A stretch of DNA of 64,000 nucleotides from Pisaster brevispinus (GCA_023634235.1 JAMKCF010000040.1:62001-126000), one strand, 5' to 3'; positions 36,533-50,299 are shown, counted from the stretch's first letter. Made by a program: numbers and translations. The notes: a model not told the origin generated them from the letters alone.

Positions 36533-37839
36533 TCCCTGCATCCGAAAATTAGACTTTTACGGCCGTTGCGGGCAGGCTTCACACCGGAAAAGACCAGCAA
36601 GCGGGGACACTCCGAAAGCCCCCCAAAACATCAACTTGATTTTGCTGTAAAAAACCACAAATACAAAATAAGGAGGGTCACATCACCCCCAGGGCAATAT
36701 CGAATCTGCACAATTTTAGTACCACTGTAAAGCCCGTTTCAAGGGCTCCCTCTCCCGTGAGTTTGGGGTCGCTGACGATTCTGTAGGCGAGGCGAGCGGC
36801 CTGGATGTAAGGCCTACCCCTAAGAAAAATTGAAAAAAAAAAAAAAAAAAAAAAACCCAGAAGCAAGGTCGTGCCGGCAGGGGTCATGGCCCAAAATAAA
36901 AGTGCGGTGAATTTGGGAATAACTCCCGATCTAGGAGGGCTAGAGGGATGATTTTTTGGCCTGACTCTGCCTTAGGTATCCCTGCATCCGAAAATTAGAC
37001 TTTTACGGCCGTTGCGGGCAGGCTTCACACCGGAAAAGACCAGCAAGCGGGGACACTCCGAAAGCCCCGCAAAACATCAACGTGATTTTGCTGTAAAAAG
37101 ACACAAATACAAAATAAGGAGGGTCACATCACCCCCAGGGCAATATCGAATCTGCACAATTTTAGTACCACTGTAAAGCCCGTTTCAAGGGCTCCCTCTC
37201 CCGTGAGTTTGGGGTCGCTGACGATTCTGTAGGCGAGGCGAGCGGCCTGGATGTTAGGCCCACCCCTTAGAGAAATAGGAAAACAAAAACCAGGGGTAAT
37301 GGCCCAAAATAAAAGTGCGGTGATTTTGGGAATAAGTCCCGATCTAGGAGGGCTAGAGAGATGATTTCTTTACCTGACTCTGCCTTAGGTATCCCTGCAT
37401 CCGAAAATTAGACTTTTACGGCCGTTGCGGGCAGGCTTCACACCGGAAAAGACCAGCAAGCGGGGACACTCCGAAAGCCCCCCAAAACATCAACTTGATT
37501 TTGCTGTAAAAAACCACAAATACAAAATAAGGAGGGTCACATCACCCCCAGGGCAATATCGAATCTGCACAATTTTAGTACCACTGTAAAGCCCGTTTCA
37601 AGGGCTCCCTCTCCCGTGAGTTTGGGGTCGCTGACGATTCTGTAGGCGAGGCGAGCGGCCTGGATGTTAGGCCTACCCCTAAGAAAAATTGAAAAAAAAA
37701 AAAAAAAAAAAAAAACCCCAGAAGCAAGGTCGTGCCGGCAGGGGTCATGGCCCAAAATAAAAGTGCGGTGAATTTGGGAATAACTCCCGATCTAGGAGGG
37801 CTAGAGGGATGATTTTTTGGCCTGACTCTGCCTTAGGTA

Positions 37840-39974
37840 TCCCTGCATCCGAAAATTAGACTTTTACGGCCGTTGCGGGCAGGCTTCACACCGGAAAAGA
37901 CCAGCAAGCGGGGACACTCCGAAAGCCCCGCAAAACATCAACGTGATTTTGCTGTAAAAAGACACAAATACAAAATAAGGAGGGTCACATCACCCCCAGG
38001 GCAATATCGAATCTGCACAATTTTAATACCACTGTAAAGCCCGTTTCAAGGGCTCCCTCTCCCGTGAGTTTGGGGTCGCTGACGATTCTGTAGGCGAGGC
38101 GAGCGGCCTGGATGTTAGGCCCACCCCTTAGAGAAATAGGAAAACAAAAACCAGGGGTAATGGCCCAAAATAAAAGTGCGGTGATTTTGGGAATAAGTCC
38201 CGATCTAGGAGGGCTAGAGAGATGATTTTTTTACCTGACTCTGCCTTAGGTATCCCTGCATCCGAAAATTAGACTTTTACGGCCGTTGCGGGCAGGCTTC
38301 ACACCGGAAAAGACCAGCAAGCGGGGACACTCCGAAAGCCCCCCAAAACATCAACTTGATTTTGCTGTAAAAAACCACAAATACAAAATAAGGAGGGTCA
38401 CATCACCCCCAGGGCAATATCGAATCTGCACAATTTTAGTACCACTGTAAAGCCCGTTTCAAGGGCTCCCTCTCCCGTGAGTTTGGGGTCGCTGACGATT
38501 CTGTAGGCGAGGCGAGCGGCCTGGATGTTAGGCCCACCCCTTAGAGAAATAGGAAAACAAAAACCAGGGGTAATGGCCCAAAATAAAAGTGCGGTGATTT
38601 TGGGAATAAGTCCCGATCTAGGAGGGCTAGAGAGATGATTTTTTTACCTGACTCTGCCTTAGGTATCCCTGCATCCGAAAATTAGACTTTTACGGCCGTT
38701 GCGGGCAGGCTTCACACCGGAAAAGACCAGCAAGCGGGGACACTCCGAAAGCCCCCCAAAACATCAACTTGATTTTGCTGTAAAAAACCACAAATACAAA
38801 ATAAGGAGGGTCACATCACCCCCAGGGCAATATCGAATCTGCACAATTTTAGTACCACTGTAAAGCCCGTTTCAAGGGCTCCCTCTCCCGTGAGTTTGGG
38901 GTCGCTGACGATTCTGTAGGCGAGGCGAGCGGCCTGGATGTTAGGCCTACCCCTAAGAAAAATTGAAAAAAAAAAAAAAAAAAAAAAAAACCCAGAAGCA
39001 AGGTCGTGCCGGCAGGGGTCATGGCCCAAAATAAAAGTGCGGTGAATTTGGGAATAACTCCCGATCTAGGAGGGCTAGAGGGATGATTTTTTGGCCTGAC
39101 TCTGCCTTAGGTATCCCTGCATCCGAAAATTAGACTTTTACGGCCGTTGCGGGCAGGCTTCACACCGGAAAAGACCAGCAAGCGGGGACACTCCGAAAGC
39201 CCCGCAAAACATCAACGTGATTTTGCTGTAAAAAGACACAAATACAAAATAAGGAGGGTCACATCACCCCCAGGGCAATATCGAATCTGCACAATTTTAG
39301 TACCACTGTAAAGCCCGTTTCAAGGGCTCCCTCTCCCGTGAGTTTGGGGTCGCTGACGATTCTGTAGGCGAGGCGAGCGGCCTGGATGTTAGGCCCACCC
39401 CTTAGAGAAATAGGAAAACAAAAACCAGGGGTAATGGCCCAAAATAAAAGTGCGGTGATTTTGGGAATAAGTCCCGATCTAGGAGGGCTAGAGAGATGAT
39501 TTTTTTACCTGACTCTGCCTTAGGTATCCCTGCATCCGAAAATTAGACTTTTACGGCCGTTGCGGGCAGGCTTTACACCGGAAAAGACCAGCAAGCGGGG
39601 ACACTCCGAAAGCCCCCCAAAACATCAACTTGATTTTGCTGTAAAAAACCACAAATACAAAATAAGGAGGGTCACATCACCCCCAGGGCAATATCGAATC
39701 TGCACAATTTTAGTACCACTGTAAAGCCCGTTTCAAGGGCTCCCTCTCCCGTGAGTTTGGGGTCACTGACGATTCTGTAGGCGAGGCGAGTGGCCTGGAT
39801 GTTAGGCCTACCCCTAAGAAAAATTGAAAAAAAAAAAAAAAAAAAAAAAAACCCAGAAGCAAGGTCGTGCCGGCAGGGGTCATGGCCCAAAATAAAAGTG
39901 CGGTGAATTTGGGAATAACTCCCGATCTAGGAGGGCTAGAGGGATGATTTTTTGGCCTGACTCTGCCTTAGGTA
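37840..39974. repeat. Domain 6: T-tail subtype with B/A chimera (copy of domain 2)
   Basis: Order: A 37840, chimera 38253, B 38666, A 39114, B 39527. It matches 6882-9014 monomer by monomer: AATACCACTG in the first A, a B/A chimera second, CTTTACACC in the last B. B 39527 adds two CpG losses of its own (GGTCACTGAC and GCGAGTGGCC). Confidence 0.9.
38253..38665. repeat. Second B/A chimeric monomer (413 bp)
   Basis: Structure is the same as the chimera at 7295: B states to position 123, A states from 283, switch within 38376-38534. The shared neighbours indicate that the two are copies of one original exchange product rather than independent events. Confidence 0.92.
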
Positions 39975-41695
39975 TCCCTGCATCCGAAAATTAGACTTTT
40001 ACGGCCGTTGCGGGCAGGCTTCACACCGGAAAAGACCAGCAAGCGGGGACACTCCGAAAGCCCCGCAAAACATCAACGTGATTTTGCTGTAAAAAGACAC
40101 AAATACAAAATAAGGAGGGTCACATCACCCCCAGGGCAATATCGAATCTGCACAATTTTAATACCACTGTAAAGCCCGTTTCAAGGGCTCCCTCTCCCGT
40201 GAGTTTGGGGTCGCTGACGATTCTGTAGGCGAGGCGAGCGGCCTGGATGTTAGGCCCACCCCTTAGAGAAATAGGAAAACAAAAACCAGGGGTAATGGCC
40301 CAAAATAAAAGTGCGGTGATTTTGGGAATAAGTCCCGATCTAGGAGGGCTAGAGAGATGATTTCTTTACCTGACTCTGCCTTAGGTATCCCTGCATCCGA
40401 AAATTAGACTTTTACGGCCGTTGCGGGCAGGCTTCACACCGGAAAAGACCAGCAAGCGGGGACACTCCGAAAGCCCCCCAAAACATCAACTTGATTTTGC
40501 TGTAAAAAACCACAAATACAAAATAAGGAGGGTCACATCACCCCCAGGGCAATATCGAATCTGCACAATTTTAGTACCACTGTAAAGCCCGTTTCAAGGG
40601 CTCCCTCTCCCGTGAGTTTGGGGTCGCTGACGATTCTGTAGGCGAGGCGAGCGGCCTGGATGTTAGGCCTACCCCTAAGAAAAATTGAAAAAAAAAAAAA
40701 AAACAAACAAACCCAGAAGCAAGGTCGTGCCGGCAGGGGTCATTGCCCAAAATAAAAGTGCGGTGAATTTGGGAATAACTCCCGATCTAGGAGGGCTAGA
40801 GGGATGATTTTTTGGCCTGACTCTGCCTTAGGTATCCCTGCATCCGAAAATTAGACTTTTACGGCCGTTGCGGGCAGGCTTCACACCGGAAAAGACCAGC
40901 AAGCGGGGACACTCCGAAAGCCCCGCAAAACATCAACGTGATTTTGCTGTAAAAAGACACAAATACAAAATAAGGAGGGTCACATCACCCCCAGGGCAAT
41001 ATCGAATCTGCACAATTTTAGTACCACTGTAAAGCCCGTTTCAAGGGCTCCCTCTCCCGTGAGTTTGGGGTCGCTGACGATTCTGTAGGCGAGGCGAGCG
41101 GCCTGGATGTTAGGCCTACCCCTTAGAGAAATAGGAAAACAAAAACCAGGGGTAATGGCCCAAAATAAAAGTGCGGTGATTTTGGGAATAAGTCCCGATC
41201 TAGGAGGGCTAGAGAGATGATTTCTTTACCTGACTCTGCCTTAGGTATCCCTGCATCCGAAAATTAGACTTTTACGGCCGTTGCGGGCAGGCTTCACACC
41301 GGAAAAGACCAGCAAGCGGGGACACTCCGAAAGCCCCCCAAAACATCAACTTGATTTTGCTGTAAAAAACCACAAATACAAAATAAGGAGGGTCACATCA
41401 CCCCCAGGGCAATATCGAATCTGCACAATTTTAGTACCACTGTAAAGCCCGTTTCAAGGGCTCCCTCTCCCGTGAGTTTGGGGTCGCTGACGATTCTGTA
41501 GGCGAGGCGAGCGGCCTGGATGTTAGGCCTACCCCTAAGAAAAATTGAAAAAAAAACAAAAAAAAAAAAAAACCCAGAAGCAAGGTCGTGCCGGCAGGGG
41601 TCATGGCCCAAAATAAAAGTGCGGTGAATTTGGGAATAACTCCCGATCTAGGAGGGCTAGAGGGATGATTTTTTGGCCTGACTCTGCCTTAGGTA
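39975..41695. repeat. Domain 7: two AB dimers, C-tail subtype (copy of domain 3)
   Basis: A 39975, B 40388, A 40835, B 41248. A 39975 has AATACCACTG and B 40388 has an A-tract ending CAAACAAACCC, matching A 9015 and B 9428. B 40388 has CATTGCCC in place of CATGGCCC. A 40835 carries one B-state base (CCTACCCC), a possible short conversion. The CACCCTCAGG variant of domain 3 is absent. Confidence 0.9.
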
Positions 41696-44691
41696 TCCCT
41701 GCATCCGAAAATTAGACTTTTACGGCCGTTGCGGGCAGGCTTCACACCGGAAAAGACCAGCAAGCGGGGACACTCCGAAAGCCCCGCAAAACATCAACGT
41801 GATTTTGCTGTAAAAAGACACAAATACAAAATAAGGAGGGTCACATCACCCCCAGGGCAATATCGAATCTGCACAATTTTAGTACCACTGTAAAGCCCGT
41901 TTCAAGGGCTCCCTCTCCCGTGAGTTTGGGGTCGCTGACGATTCTGTAGGCGAGGCGAGCGGCCTGGATGTTAGGCCCACCCCTTAGAGAAATAGGAAAA
42001 CAAAAACCAGGGGTAATGGCCCAAAATAAAAGTGCGGTGATTTTGGGAATAAGTCCCGATCTAGGAGGGCTAGAGAGATGATTTTTTTACCTGACTCTGC
42101 CTTAGGTATCCCTGCATCCGAAAATTAGACTTTTACGGCCGTTGCGGGCAGGCTTCACACCGGAAAAGACCAGCAAGCGGGGACACTCCGAAAGCCCCCC
42201 AAAACATCAACTTGATTTTGCTGTAAAAAACCACAAATACAAAATAAGGAGGGTCACATCACCCCCAGGGCAATATCGAATCTGCACAATTTTAGTACCA
42301 CTGTAAAGCCCGTTTCAAGGGCTCCCTCTCCCGTGAGTTTGGGGTCGCTGACGATTCTGTAGGCGAGGCGAGCGGCCTGGATGTTAGGCCTACCCCTAAG
42401 AAAAATTGAAAAAAAAAAAAAAAAAAAAAAAACCCCAGAAGCAAGGTCGTGCCGGCAGGGGTCATGGCCCAAAATAAAAGTGCGGTGAATTTGGGAATAA
42501 CTCCCGATCTAGGAGGGCTAGAGGGATGATTTTTTGGCCTGACTCTGCCTTAGGTATCCCTGCATCCGAAAATTAGACTTTTACGGCCGTTGCGGGCAGG
42601 CTTCACACCGGAAAAGACCAGCAAGCGGGGACACTCCGAAAGCCCCGCAAAACATCAACGTGATTTTGCTGTAAAAAGACACAAATACAAAATAAGGAGG
42701 GTCACATCACCCCCAGGGCAATATCGAATCTGCACAATTTTAGTACCACTGTAAAGCCCGTTTCAAGGGCTCCCTCTCCCGTGAGTTTGGGGTCGCTGAC
42801 GATTCTGTAGGCGAGGCGAGCGGCCTGGATGTTAGGCCCACCCCTTAGAGAAATAGGAAAACAAAAACCAGGGGTAATGGCCCAAAATAAAAGTGCGGTG
42901 ATTTTGGGAATAAGTCCCGATCTAGGAGGGCTAGAGAGATGATTTTTTTACCTGACTCTGCCTTAGGTATCCCTGCATCCGAAAATTAGACTTTTACGGC
43001 CGTTGCGGGCAGGCTTCACACCGGAAAAGACCAGCAAGCGGGGACACTCCGAAAGCCCCCCAAAACATCAACTTGATTTTGCTGTAAAAAACCACAAATA
43101 CAAAATAAGGAGGGTCACATCACCCCCAGGGCAATATCGAATCTGCACAATTTTAGTACCACTGTAAAGCCCGTTTCAAGGGCTCCCTCTCCCGTGAGTT
43201 TGGGGTCGCTGACGATTCTGTAGGCGAGGCGAGCGGCCTGGATGTTAGGCCTACCCCTAAGAAAAATTGAAAAAAAAACAAAAAAACAAAAAAACCCAGA
43301 AGCAAGGTCGTGCCGGCAGGGGTCATGGCCCAAAATAAAAGTGCGGTGAATTTGGGAATAACTCCCGATCTAGGAGGGCTAGAGGGATGATTTTTTGGCC
43401 TGACTCTGCCTTAGGTATCCCTGCATCCGAAAATTAGACTTTTACGGCCGTTGCGGGCAGGCTTCACACCGGAAAAGACCAGCAAGCGGGGACACTCCGA
43501 AAGCCCCGCAAAACATCAACGTGATTTTGCTGTAAAAAGACACAAATACAAAATAAGGAGGGTCACATCACCCCCAGGGCAATATCGAATCTGCACAATT
43601 TTAGAACCACTGTAAAGCCCGTTTCAAGGGCTCCCTCTCCCGTGAGTTTGGGGTCGCTGACGATTCTGTAGGCGAGGCGAGCGGCCTGGATGTTAGGCCC
43701 ACCCCTTAGAGAAATAGGAAAACAAAAACCAGGGGTAATGGCCCAAAATAAAAGTGCGGTGATTTTGGGAATAAGTCCCGATCTAGGAGGGCTAGAGAGA
43801 TGATTTTTTTACCTGACTCTGCCTTAGGTATCCCTGCATCCGAAAATTAGACTTTTACGGCCGTTGCGGGCAGGCTTCACACCGGAAAAGACCAGCAAGC
43901 GGGGACACTCCGAAAGCCCCCCAAAACATCAACTTGATTTTGCTGTAAAAAACCACAAATACAAAATAAGGAGGGTCACATCACCCCCAGGGCAATATCG
44001 AATCTGCACAATTTTAGTACCACTGTAAAGCCCGTTTCAAGGGCTCCCTCTCCCGTGAGTTTGGGGTCGCTGACGATTCTGTAGGCGAGGCGAGCGGCCT
44101 GGATGTTAGGCCTACCCCTAAGAAAAATTGAAAAAAAAAAAAAAAAAAAAAAAACCCCAGAAGCAAGGTCGTGCCGGCAGGGGTCATGGCCCAAAATAAA
44201 AGTGCGGTGAATTTGGGAATAACTCCCGATCTAGGAGGGCTAGAGGGATGATTTTTTGGCCTGACTCTGCCTTAGGTATCCCTGCATCCGAAAATTAGAC
44301 TTTTACGGCCGTTGCGGGCAGGCTTCACACCGGAAAAGACCAGCAAGCGGGGACACTCCGAAAGCCCCGCAAAACATCAACGTGATTTTGCTGTAAAAAG
44401 ACACAAATACAAAATAAGGAGGGTCACATCACCCCCAGGGCAATATCGAATCTGCACAATTTTAGTACCACTGTAAAGCCCGTTTCAAGGGCTCCCTCTC
44501 CCGTGAGTTTGGGGTCGCTGACGATTCTGTAGGCGAGGCGAGCGGCCTGGATGTTAGGCCCACCCCTTAGAGAAATAGGAAAACAAAAACCAGGGGTAAT
44601 GGCCCAAAATAAAAGTGCGGTGATTTTGGGAATAAGTCCCGATCTAGGAGGGCTAGAGAGATGATTTTTTTACCTGACTCTGCCTTAGGTA

Positions 44692-45584
44692 TCCCTGCAT
44701 CCGAAAATTAGACTTTTACGGCCGTTGCGGGCAGGCTTCATACCGGAAAAGACCAGCAAGCGGGGACACTCCGAAAGCCCCCCAAAACATCAACTTGATT
44801 TTGCTGTAAAAAACCACAAATACAAAATAAGGAGGGTCACATCACCCCCAGGGCAATATCGAATCTGCACAATTTTAGTACCACTGTAAAGCCCGTTTCA
44901 AGGGCTCCCTCTCCCGTGAGTTTGGGGTCGCTGACGATTCTGTAGGCGAGGCGAGCGGCCTGGATGTTAGGCCTACCCCTAAGAAAAATTGAAAAAAAAA
45001 AAAAAAAAAAAAAACCCCAGAAGCAAGGTCGTGCCGGCAGGGGTCATGGCCCAAAATAAAAGTGCGGTGAATTTGGGAATAACTCCCGATCTAGGAGGGC
45101 TAGAGAGATGATTTTTTTACCTGACTCTGCCTTAGGTATCCCTGCATCCGAAAATTAGACTTTTACGGCCGTCGCGGGCAGGCTTCACACCGGAAAAGAC
45201 CAGCAAGCGGGGACACTCCGAAAGCCCCCCAAAACATCAACTTGATTTTGCTGTAAAAAACCACAAATACAAAATAAGGAGGGTCACATCACCCCCAGGG
45301 CAATATCGAATCTGCACAATTTTAGTACCACTGTAAAGCCCGTTTCAAGGGCTCCCTCTCCCGTGAGTTTGGGGTCGCTGACGATTCTGTAGGCGAGGCG
45401 AGCGGCCTGGATGTTAGGCCTACCCCTAAGAAAAATTGAAAAAAAAAAAAAAAAAAAAAACCCCAGAAGCAAGGTCGTGCCGGCAGGGGTCATGGCCCAA
45501 AATAAAAGTGCGGTGAATTTGGGAATAACTCCCGATCTAGGAGGGCTAGAGGGATGATTTTTTGGCCTGACTCTGCCTTAGGTA
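44692..45584. repeat. BB doublet; first B has an A-type tail (copy of 14588)
   Basis: B 44692 has the CTTCATACCGG variant and an A tail, with the switch between 45084 and 45105. It is followed by B 45139, which has GTCGCGGG. Structure and variant match 14588-15479, giving a strong anchor for the internal duplication. Confidence 0.92.
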
Positions 45585-48500
45585 TCCCTGCATCCGAAAA
45601 TTAGACTTTTACGGCCGTTGCGGGCAGGCTTCACACCGGAAAAGACCAGCAAGCGGGGACACTCCGAAAGCCCCGCAAAACATCAACGTGATTTTGCTGT
45701 AAAAAGACACAAATACAAAATAAGGAGGGTCACATCACCCCCAGGGCAATATCGAATCTGCACAATTTTAGTACCACTGTAAAGCCCGTTTCAAGGGCTC
45801 CCTCTCCCGTGAGTTTGGGGTCGCTGACGATTCTGTAGGCGAGGCGAGCGGCCTGGATGTTAGGCCCACCCCTTAGAGAAATAGGAAAACAAAAACCAGG
45901 GGTAATGGCCCAAAATAAAAGTGCGGTGATTTTGGGAATAAGTCCCGATCTAGGAGGGCTAGAGAGATGATTTTTTTACCTGACTCTGCCTTAGGTATCC
46001 CTGCATCCGAAAATTAGACTTTTACGGCCGTTGCGGGCAGGCTTCACACCGGAAAAGACCAGCAAGCGGGGACACTCCGAAAGCCCCCCAAAACATCAAC
46101 TTGATTTTGCTGTAAAAAAACACAAATACAAAATAAGGAGGGTCACATCACCCCCAGGGCAATATCGAATCTGCACAATTTTAGTACCACTGTAAAGCCC
46201 GTTTCAAGGGCTCCCTCTCCCGTGAGTTTGGGGTCGCTGACGATTCTGTAGGCGAGGCGAGCGGCCTGGATGTTAGGCCTACCCCTAAGAAAAATTGAAC
46301 AAAAAAAAAAAAAAAAAAAAAACCCAGAAGCAAGGTCGTGCCGGCAGGGGTCATGGCCCAAAATAAAAGTGCGGTGAATTTGGGAATAACTCCCGATCTA
46401 GGAGGGCTAGAGGGATGATTTTTTGGCCTGACTCTGCCTTAGGTATCCCTGCATCCGAAAATTAGACTTTTACGGCCGTTGCGGGCAGGCTTCACACCGG
46501 AAAAGACCAGCAAGCGGGGACACTCCGAAAGCCCCGCAAAACATCAACGTGATTTTGCTGTAAAAAGACACAAATACAAAATAAGGAGGGTCACATCACC
46601 CCCAGGGCAATATCGAATCTGCACAATTTTAGTACCACTGTAAAGCCCGTTTCAAGGGCTCCCTCTCCCGTGAGTTTGGGGTCGCTGACGATTCTGTAGG
46701 CGAGGCGAGCGGCCTGGATGTTAGGCCCACCCCTTAGAGAAATAGGAAAACAAAAACCAGGGGTAATGGCCCAAAATAAAAGTGCGGTGATTTTGGGAAT
46801 AAGTCCCGATCTAGGAGGGCTAGAGAGATGATTTTTTTACCTGACTCTGCCTTAGGTATCCCTGCATCCGAAAATTAGACATTTACGGCCGTTGCGGGCA
46901 GGCTTCACACCGGAAAAGACCAGCAAGCGGGGACACTCCGAAAGCCCCCCAAAACATCAACTTGATTTTGCTGTAAAAAACCACAAATACAAAATAAGGA
47001 GGGTCACATCACCCCCAGGGCAATATCGAATCTGCACAATTTTAGTACCACTGTAAAGCCCGTTTCAAGGGCTCCCTCTCCCGTGAGTTTGGGGTCGCTG
47101 ACGATTCTGTAGGCGAGGCGAGCGGCCTGGATGTTAGGCCTACCCCTAAGAAAAATTGAAAAAAAAAAAAAAAAAAAAAAAACCCAGAAGCAAGGTCGTG
47201 CCGGCAGGGGTCATGGCCCAAAATAAAAGTGCGGTGAATTTGGGAATAACTCCCGATCTAGGAGGGCTAGAGGGATGATTTTTTGGCCTGACTCTGCCTT
47301 AGGTATCCCTGCATCCGAAAATTAGACTTTTACGGCCGTTGCGGGCAGGCTTCACACCGGAAAAGACCAGCAAGCGGGGACACTCCGAAAGCCCCGCAAA
47401 ACATCAACGTGATTTTGCTGTAAAAAGACACAAATACAAAATAAGGAGGGTCACATCACCCCCAGGTCAATATCGAATCTGCACAATTTTAGTACCACTG
47501 TAAAGCCCGTTTCAAGGGCTCCCTCTCCCGTGAGTTTGGGGTCGCTGACGATTCTGTAGGCGAGGCGAGCGGCCTGGATGTTAGGCCCACCCCTTAGAGA
47601 AATAGGAAAACAAAAACCAGGGGTAATGGCCCAAAATAAAAGTGCGGTGATTTTGGGAATAAGTCCCGATCTAGGAGGGCTAGAGAGATGATTTTTTTAC
47701 CTGACTCTGCCTTAGGTATCCCTGCATCCGAAAATTAGACTTTTACGGCCGTTGCGGGCAGGCTTCACACCGGAAAAGACCAGCAAGCGGGGACACTCCG
47801 AAAGCCCCCCAAAACATCAACTTGATTTTGCTGTAAAAAACCACAAATACAAAATAAGGAGGGTCACATCACCCCCAGGGCAATATCGAATCTGCACAAT
47901 TTTAGTACCACTGTAAAGCCCGTTTCAAGGGCTCCCTCTCCCGTGAGTTTGGGGTCGCTGACGATTCTGTAGGCGAGGCGAGCGGCCTGGATGTTAGGCC
48001 TACCCCTAAGAAAAATTGAAAAAAAAACAACAAAAAAAAAAACCCAGAAGCAAGGTCGTGCCGGCAGGGGTCATGGCCCAAAATAAAAGTGCGGTGAATT
48101 TGGGAATAACTCCCGATCTAGGAGGGCTAGAGGGATGATTTTTTGGCCTGACTCTGCCTTAGGTATCCCTGCATCCGAAAATTAGACTTTTACGGCCGTT
48201 GCGGGCAGGCTTCACACCGGAAAAGACCAGCAAGCGGGGACACTCCGAAAGCCCCGCAAAACATCAACGTGATTTTGCTGTAAAAAGACACAAATACAAA
48301 ATAAGGAGGGTCACATCACCCCCAGGGCAATATCGAATCTGCACAATTTTAGTACCACTGTAAAGCCCGTTTCAAGGGCTCCCTCTCCCGTGAGTTTGGG
48401 GTCGCTGACGATTCTGTAGGCGAGGCGAGCGGCCTGGATGTTAGGCCCACCCCTTAGAGAAATAGGAAAACAAAAACCAGGGGTAATGGCCCAAAATAAA

Positions 48501-49025
48501 AGTGCGGTGATTTTGGGAATAAGTCCCGATCTAGGAGGGCTAGAGAGATGATTTTTTTACCTGACTCTGCCTTAGGTATCCCTGCATCCGAAAATTAGAC
48601 TTTTACGGCCGTTGCGGGCAGGCTTCACACCGGAAAAGACCAGCAAGCGGGGACACTCCGAAAGCCCCCCAAAACATCAACTTGATTTTGCTGTAAAAAA
48701 CCACAAATACAAAATAAGGAGGGTCACATCACCCCCAGGGCAATATCGAATCTGCACAATTTTAGTACCACTGTAAAGCCCGTTTCAAGGGCTCCCTCTC
48801 CCGTGAGTTTGGGGTCGCTGACGATTCTGTAGGCGAGGCGAGCGGCCTGGATGTTAGGCCTACCCCTAAGAAAAATTGAAAAAAAAAAAAAAAAAAAAAA
48901 AACCCAGAAGCAAGGTCGTGCCGGCAGGGGTCATGGCCCAAAATAAAAGTGCGGTGAATTTGGGAATAACTCCCGATCTAGGAGGGCTAGAGGGATGATT
49001 TTTTGGCCTGACTCTGCCTTAGGTA

Positions 49026-49851
49026 TCCCTGCATCCGAAAATTAGACTTTTACGGCCGTTGCGGGCAGGCTTCACACCGGAAAAGACCAGCAAGCGGGGA
49101 CACTCCGAAAGCCCCGCAAAACATCAACGTGATTTTGCTGTAAAAAGACACAAATACAAAATAAGGAGGGTCACATCACCCCCAGGGCAATATCGAATCT
49201 GCACAATTTTAGTACCACTGTAAAGCCCGTTTCAAGGGCTCCCTCTCCCGTGAGTTTGGGGTCGCTGACGATTCTGTAGGCGAGGCGAGCGGCCTGGATG
49301 TTAGGCCCACCCCTTAGAGAAATAGGAAAACAAAAACCAGGGGTAATGGCCCAAAATAAAAGTGCGGTGAATTTGGGAATAACTCCCGATCTAGGAGGGC
49401 TAGAGGGATGATTTTTTGGCCTGACTCTGCCTTAGGTATCCCTGCATCCGAAAATTAGACTTTTACGGCCGTTGCGGGCAGGCTTCACACCGGAAAAGAC
49501 CAGCAAGCGGGGACACTCCGAAAGCCCCGCAAAACATCAACGTGATTTTGCTGTAAAAAGACACAAATACAAAATAAGGAGGGTCACATCACCCCCAGGG
49601 CAATATCGAATCTGCACAATTTTAGTACCACTGTAAAGCCCGTTTCAAGGGCTCCCTCTCCCGTGAGTTTGGGGTCGCTGACGATTCTGTAGGCGAGGCG
49701 AGCGGCCTGGATGTTAGGCCCACCCCTTAGAGAAATAGGAAAACAAAAACCAGGGGTAATGGCCCAAAATAAAAGTGCGGTGATTTTGGGAATAAGTCCC
49801 GATCTAGGAGGGCTAGAGAGATGATTTTTTTACCTGACTCTGCCTTAGGTA
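49026..49851. repeat. AA doublet; first A has a B-type tail
   Basis: A 49026 (413 bp) is A through GGTAATGG but has B states GAATTTGGGAATAACTCCC and the GGCCTGAC tail. The switch lies in the 25 bp shared by A and B at 49346-49370. A complete A (49439) follows, so the tail keeps its usual B-to-A junction while most of a B has been lost. Confidence 0.92.
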
Positions 49852-50299
49852 TCCCTGCATCCAAAAATTAGACTTTTACGGCCGTTGCGGGCAGGCTTCA
49901 CACCGGAAAAGACCAGCAAGCGGGGACACTCCGAAAGCCCCCCAAAACATCAACTTGATTTTGCTGTAAAAAACCACAAATACAAAATAAGGAGGGTCAC
50001 ATCACCCCCAGGGCAATATCGAATCTGCACAATTTTAGTACCACTGTAAAGCCCGTTTCAAGGGCTCCCTCTCCCGTGAGTTTGGGGTCGCTGACGATTC
50101 TGTAGGCGAGGCGAGCGGCCTGGATGTTAGGCCTACCCCTAAGAAAAATTGAAAAAAAAAAAAAAAAAAAAAAAAACCCAGAAGCAAGGTCGTGCCGGCA
50201 GGGGTCATGGCCCAAAATAAAAGTGCGGTGAATTTGGGAATAACTCCCGATCTAGGAGGGCTAGAGGGATGATTTTTTTACCTGACTCTGCCTTAGGTA
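49852..50299. repeat. B monomer with a terminal A-state patch
   Basis: It is B through AGAGGGA but ends TTTTTTTACC, the A (T-subtype) state, with the switch between 50268 and 50278. It also has CATCCAAAAATT, a CpG-to-CpA change. Its immediate neighbours are the AA doublet on the left and a normal A on the right. Confidence 0.85.

Larger units (their letters stand above)
22775..37839. repeat. Domain 5: long C-tail block, most uniform part of the array
   Basis: Order and starts: A 22775, B 23188, A 23634, B 24047, A 24494, B 24907, A 25354, B 25767, A 26214, B 26627, A 27074, B 27487, A 27934, B 28347, A 28794, B 29207, A 29654, B 30067, A 30514, B 30927, A 31374, B 31787, A 32233, B 32646, A 33093, B 33506, A 33954, B 34367, B 34813, A 35260, B 35673, A 36121, B 36533, A 36979, B 37392. 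Up to 34812 I found only a few changes outside the A-tract: one A lost in B 23188, GTAACAC in B 24907, and CCGGTAGGGG in B 29207 and B 30927. Confidence 0.92.
37840..45584. repeat. Internal segmental duplication, copy 2 (18 monomers)
   Basis: This matches copy 1 in marker order with an offset of 72 monomers up to B 40388 and 70 monomers from B 42970 onward. The matching markers lie in 37840, 38253, 39527, 39975, 40388, 42970 and 44692. Length is 7745 bp. I could not extend the match convincingly on either side. Confidence 0.85.
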
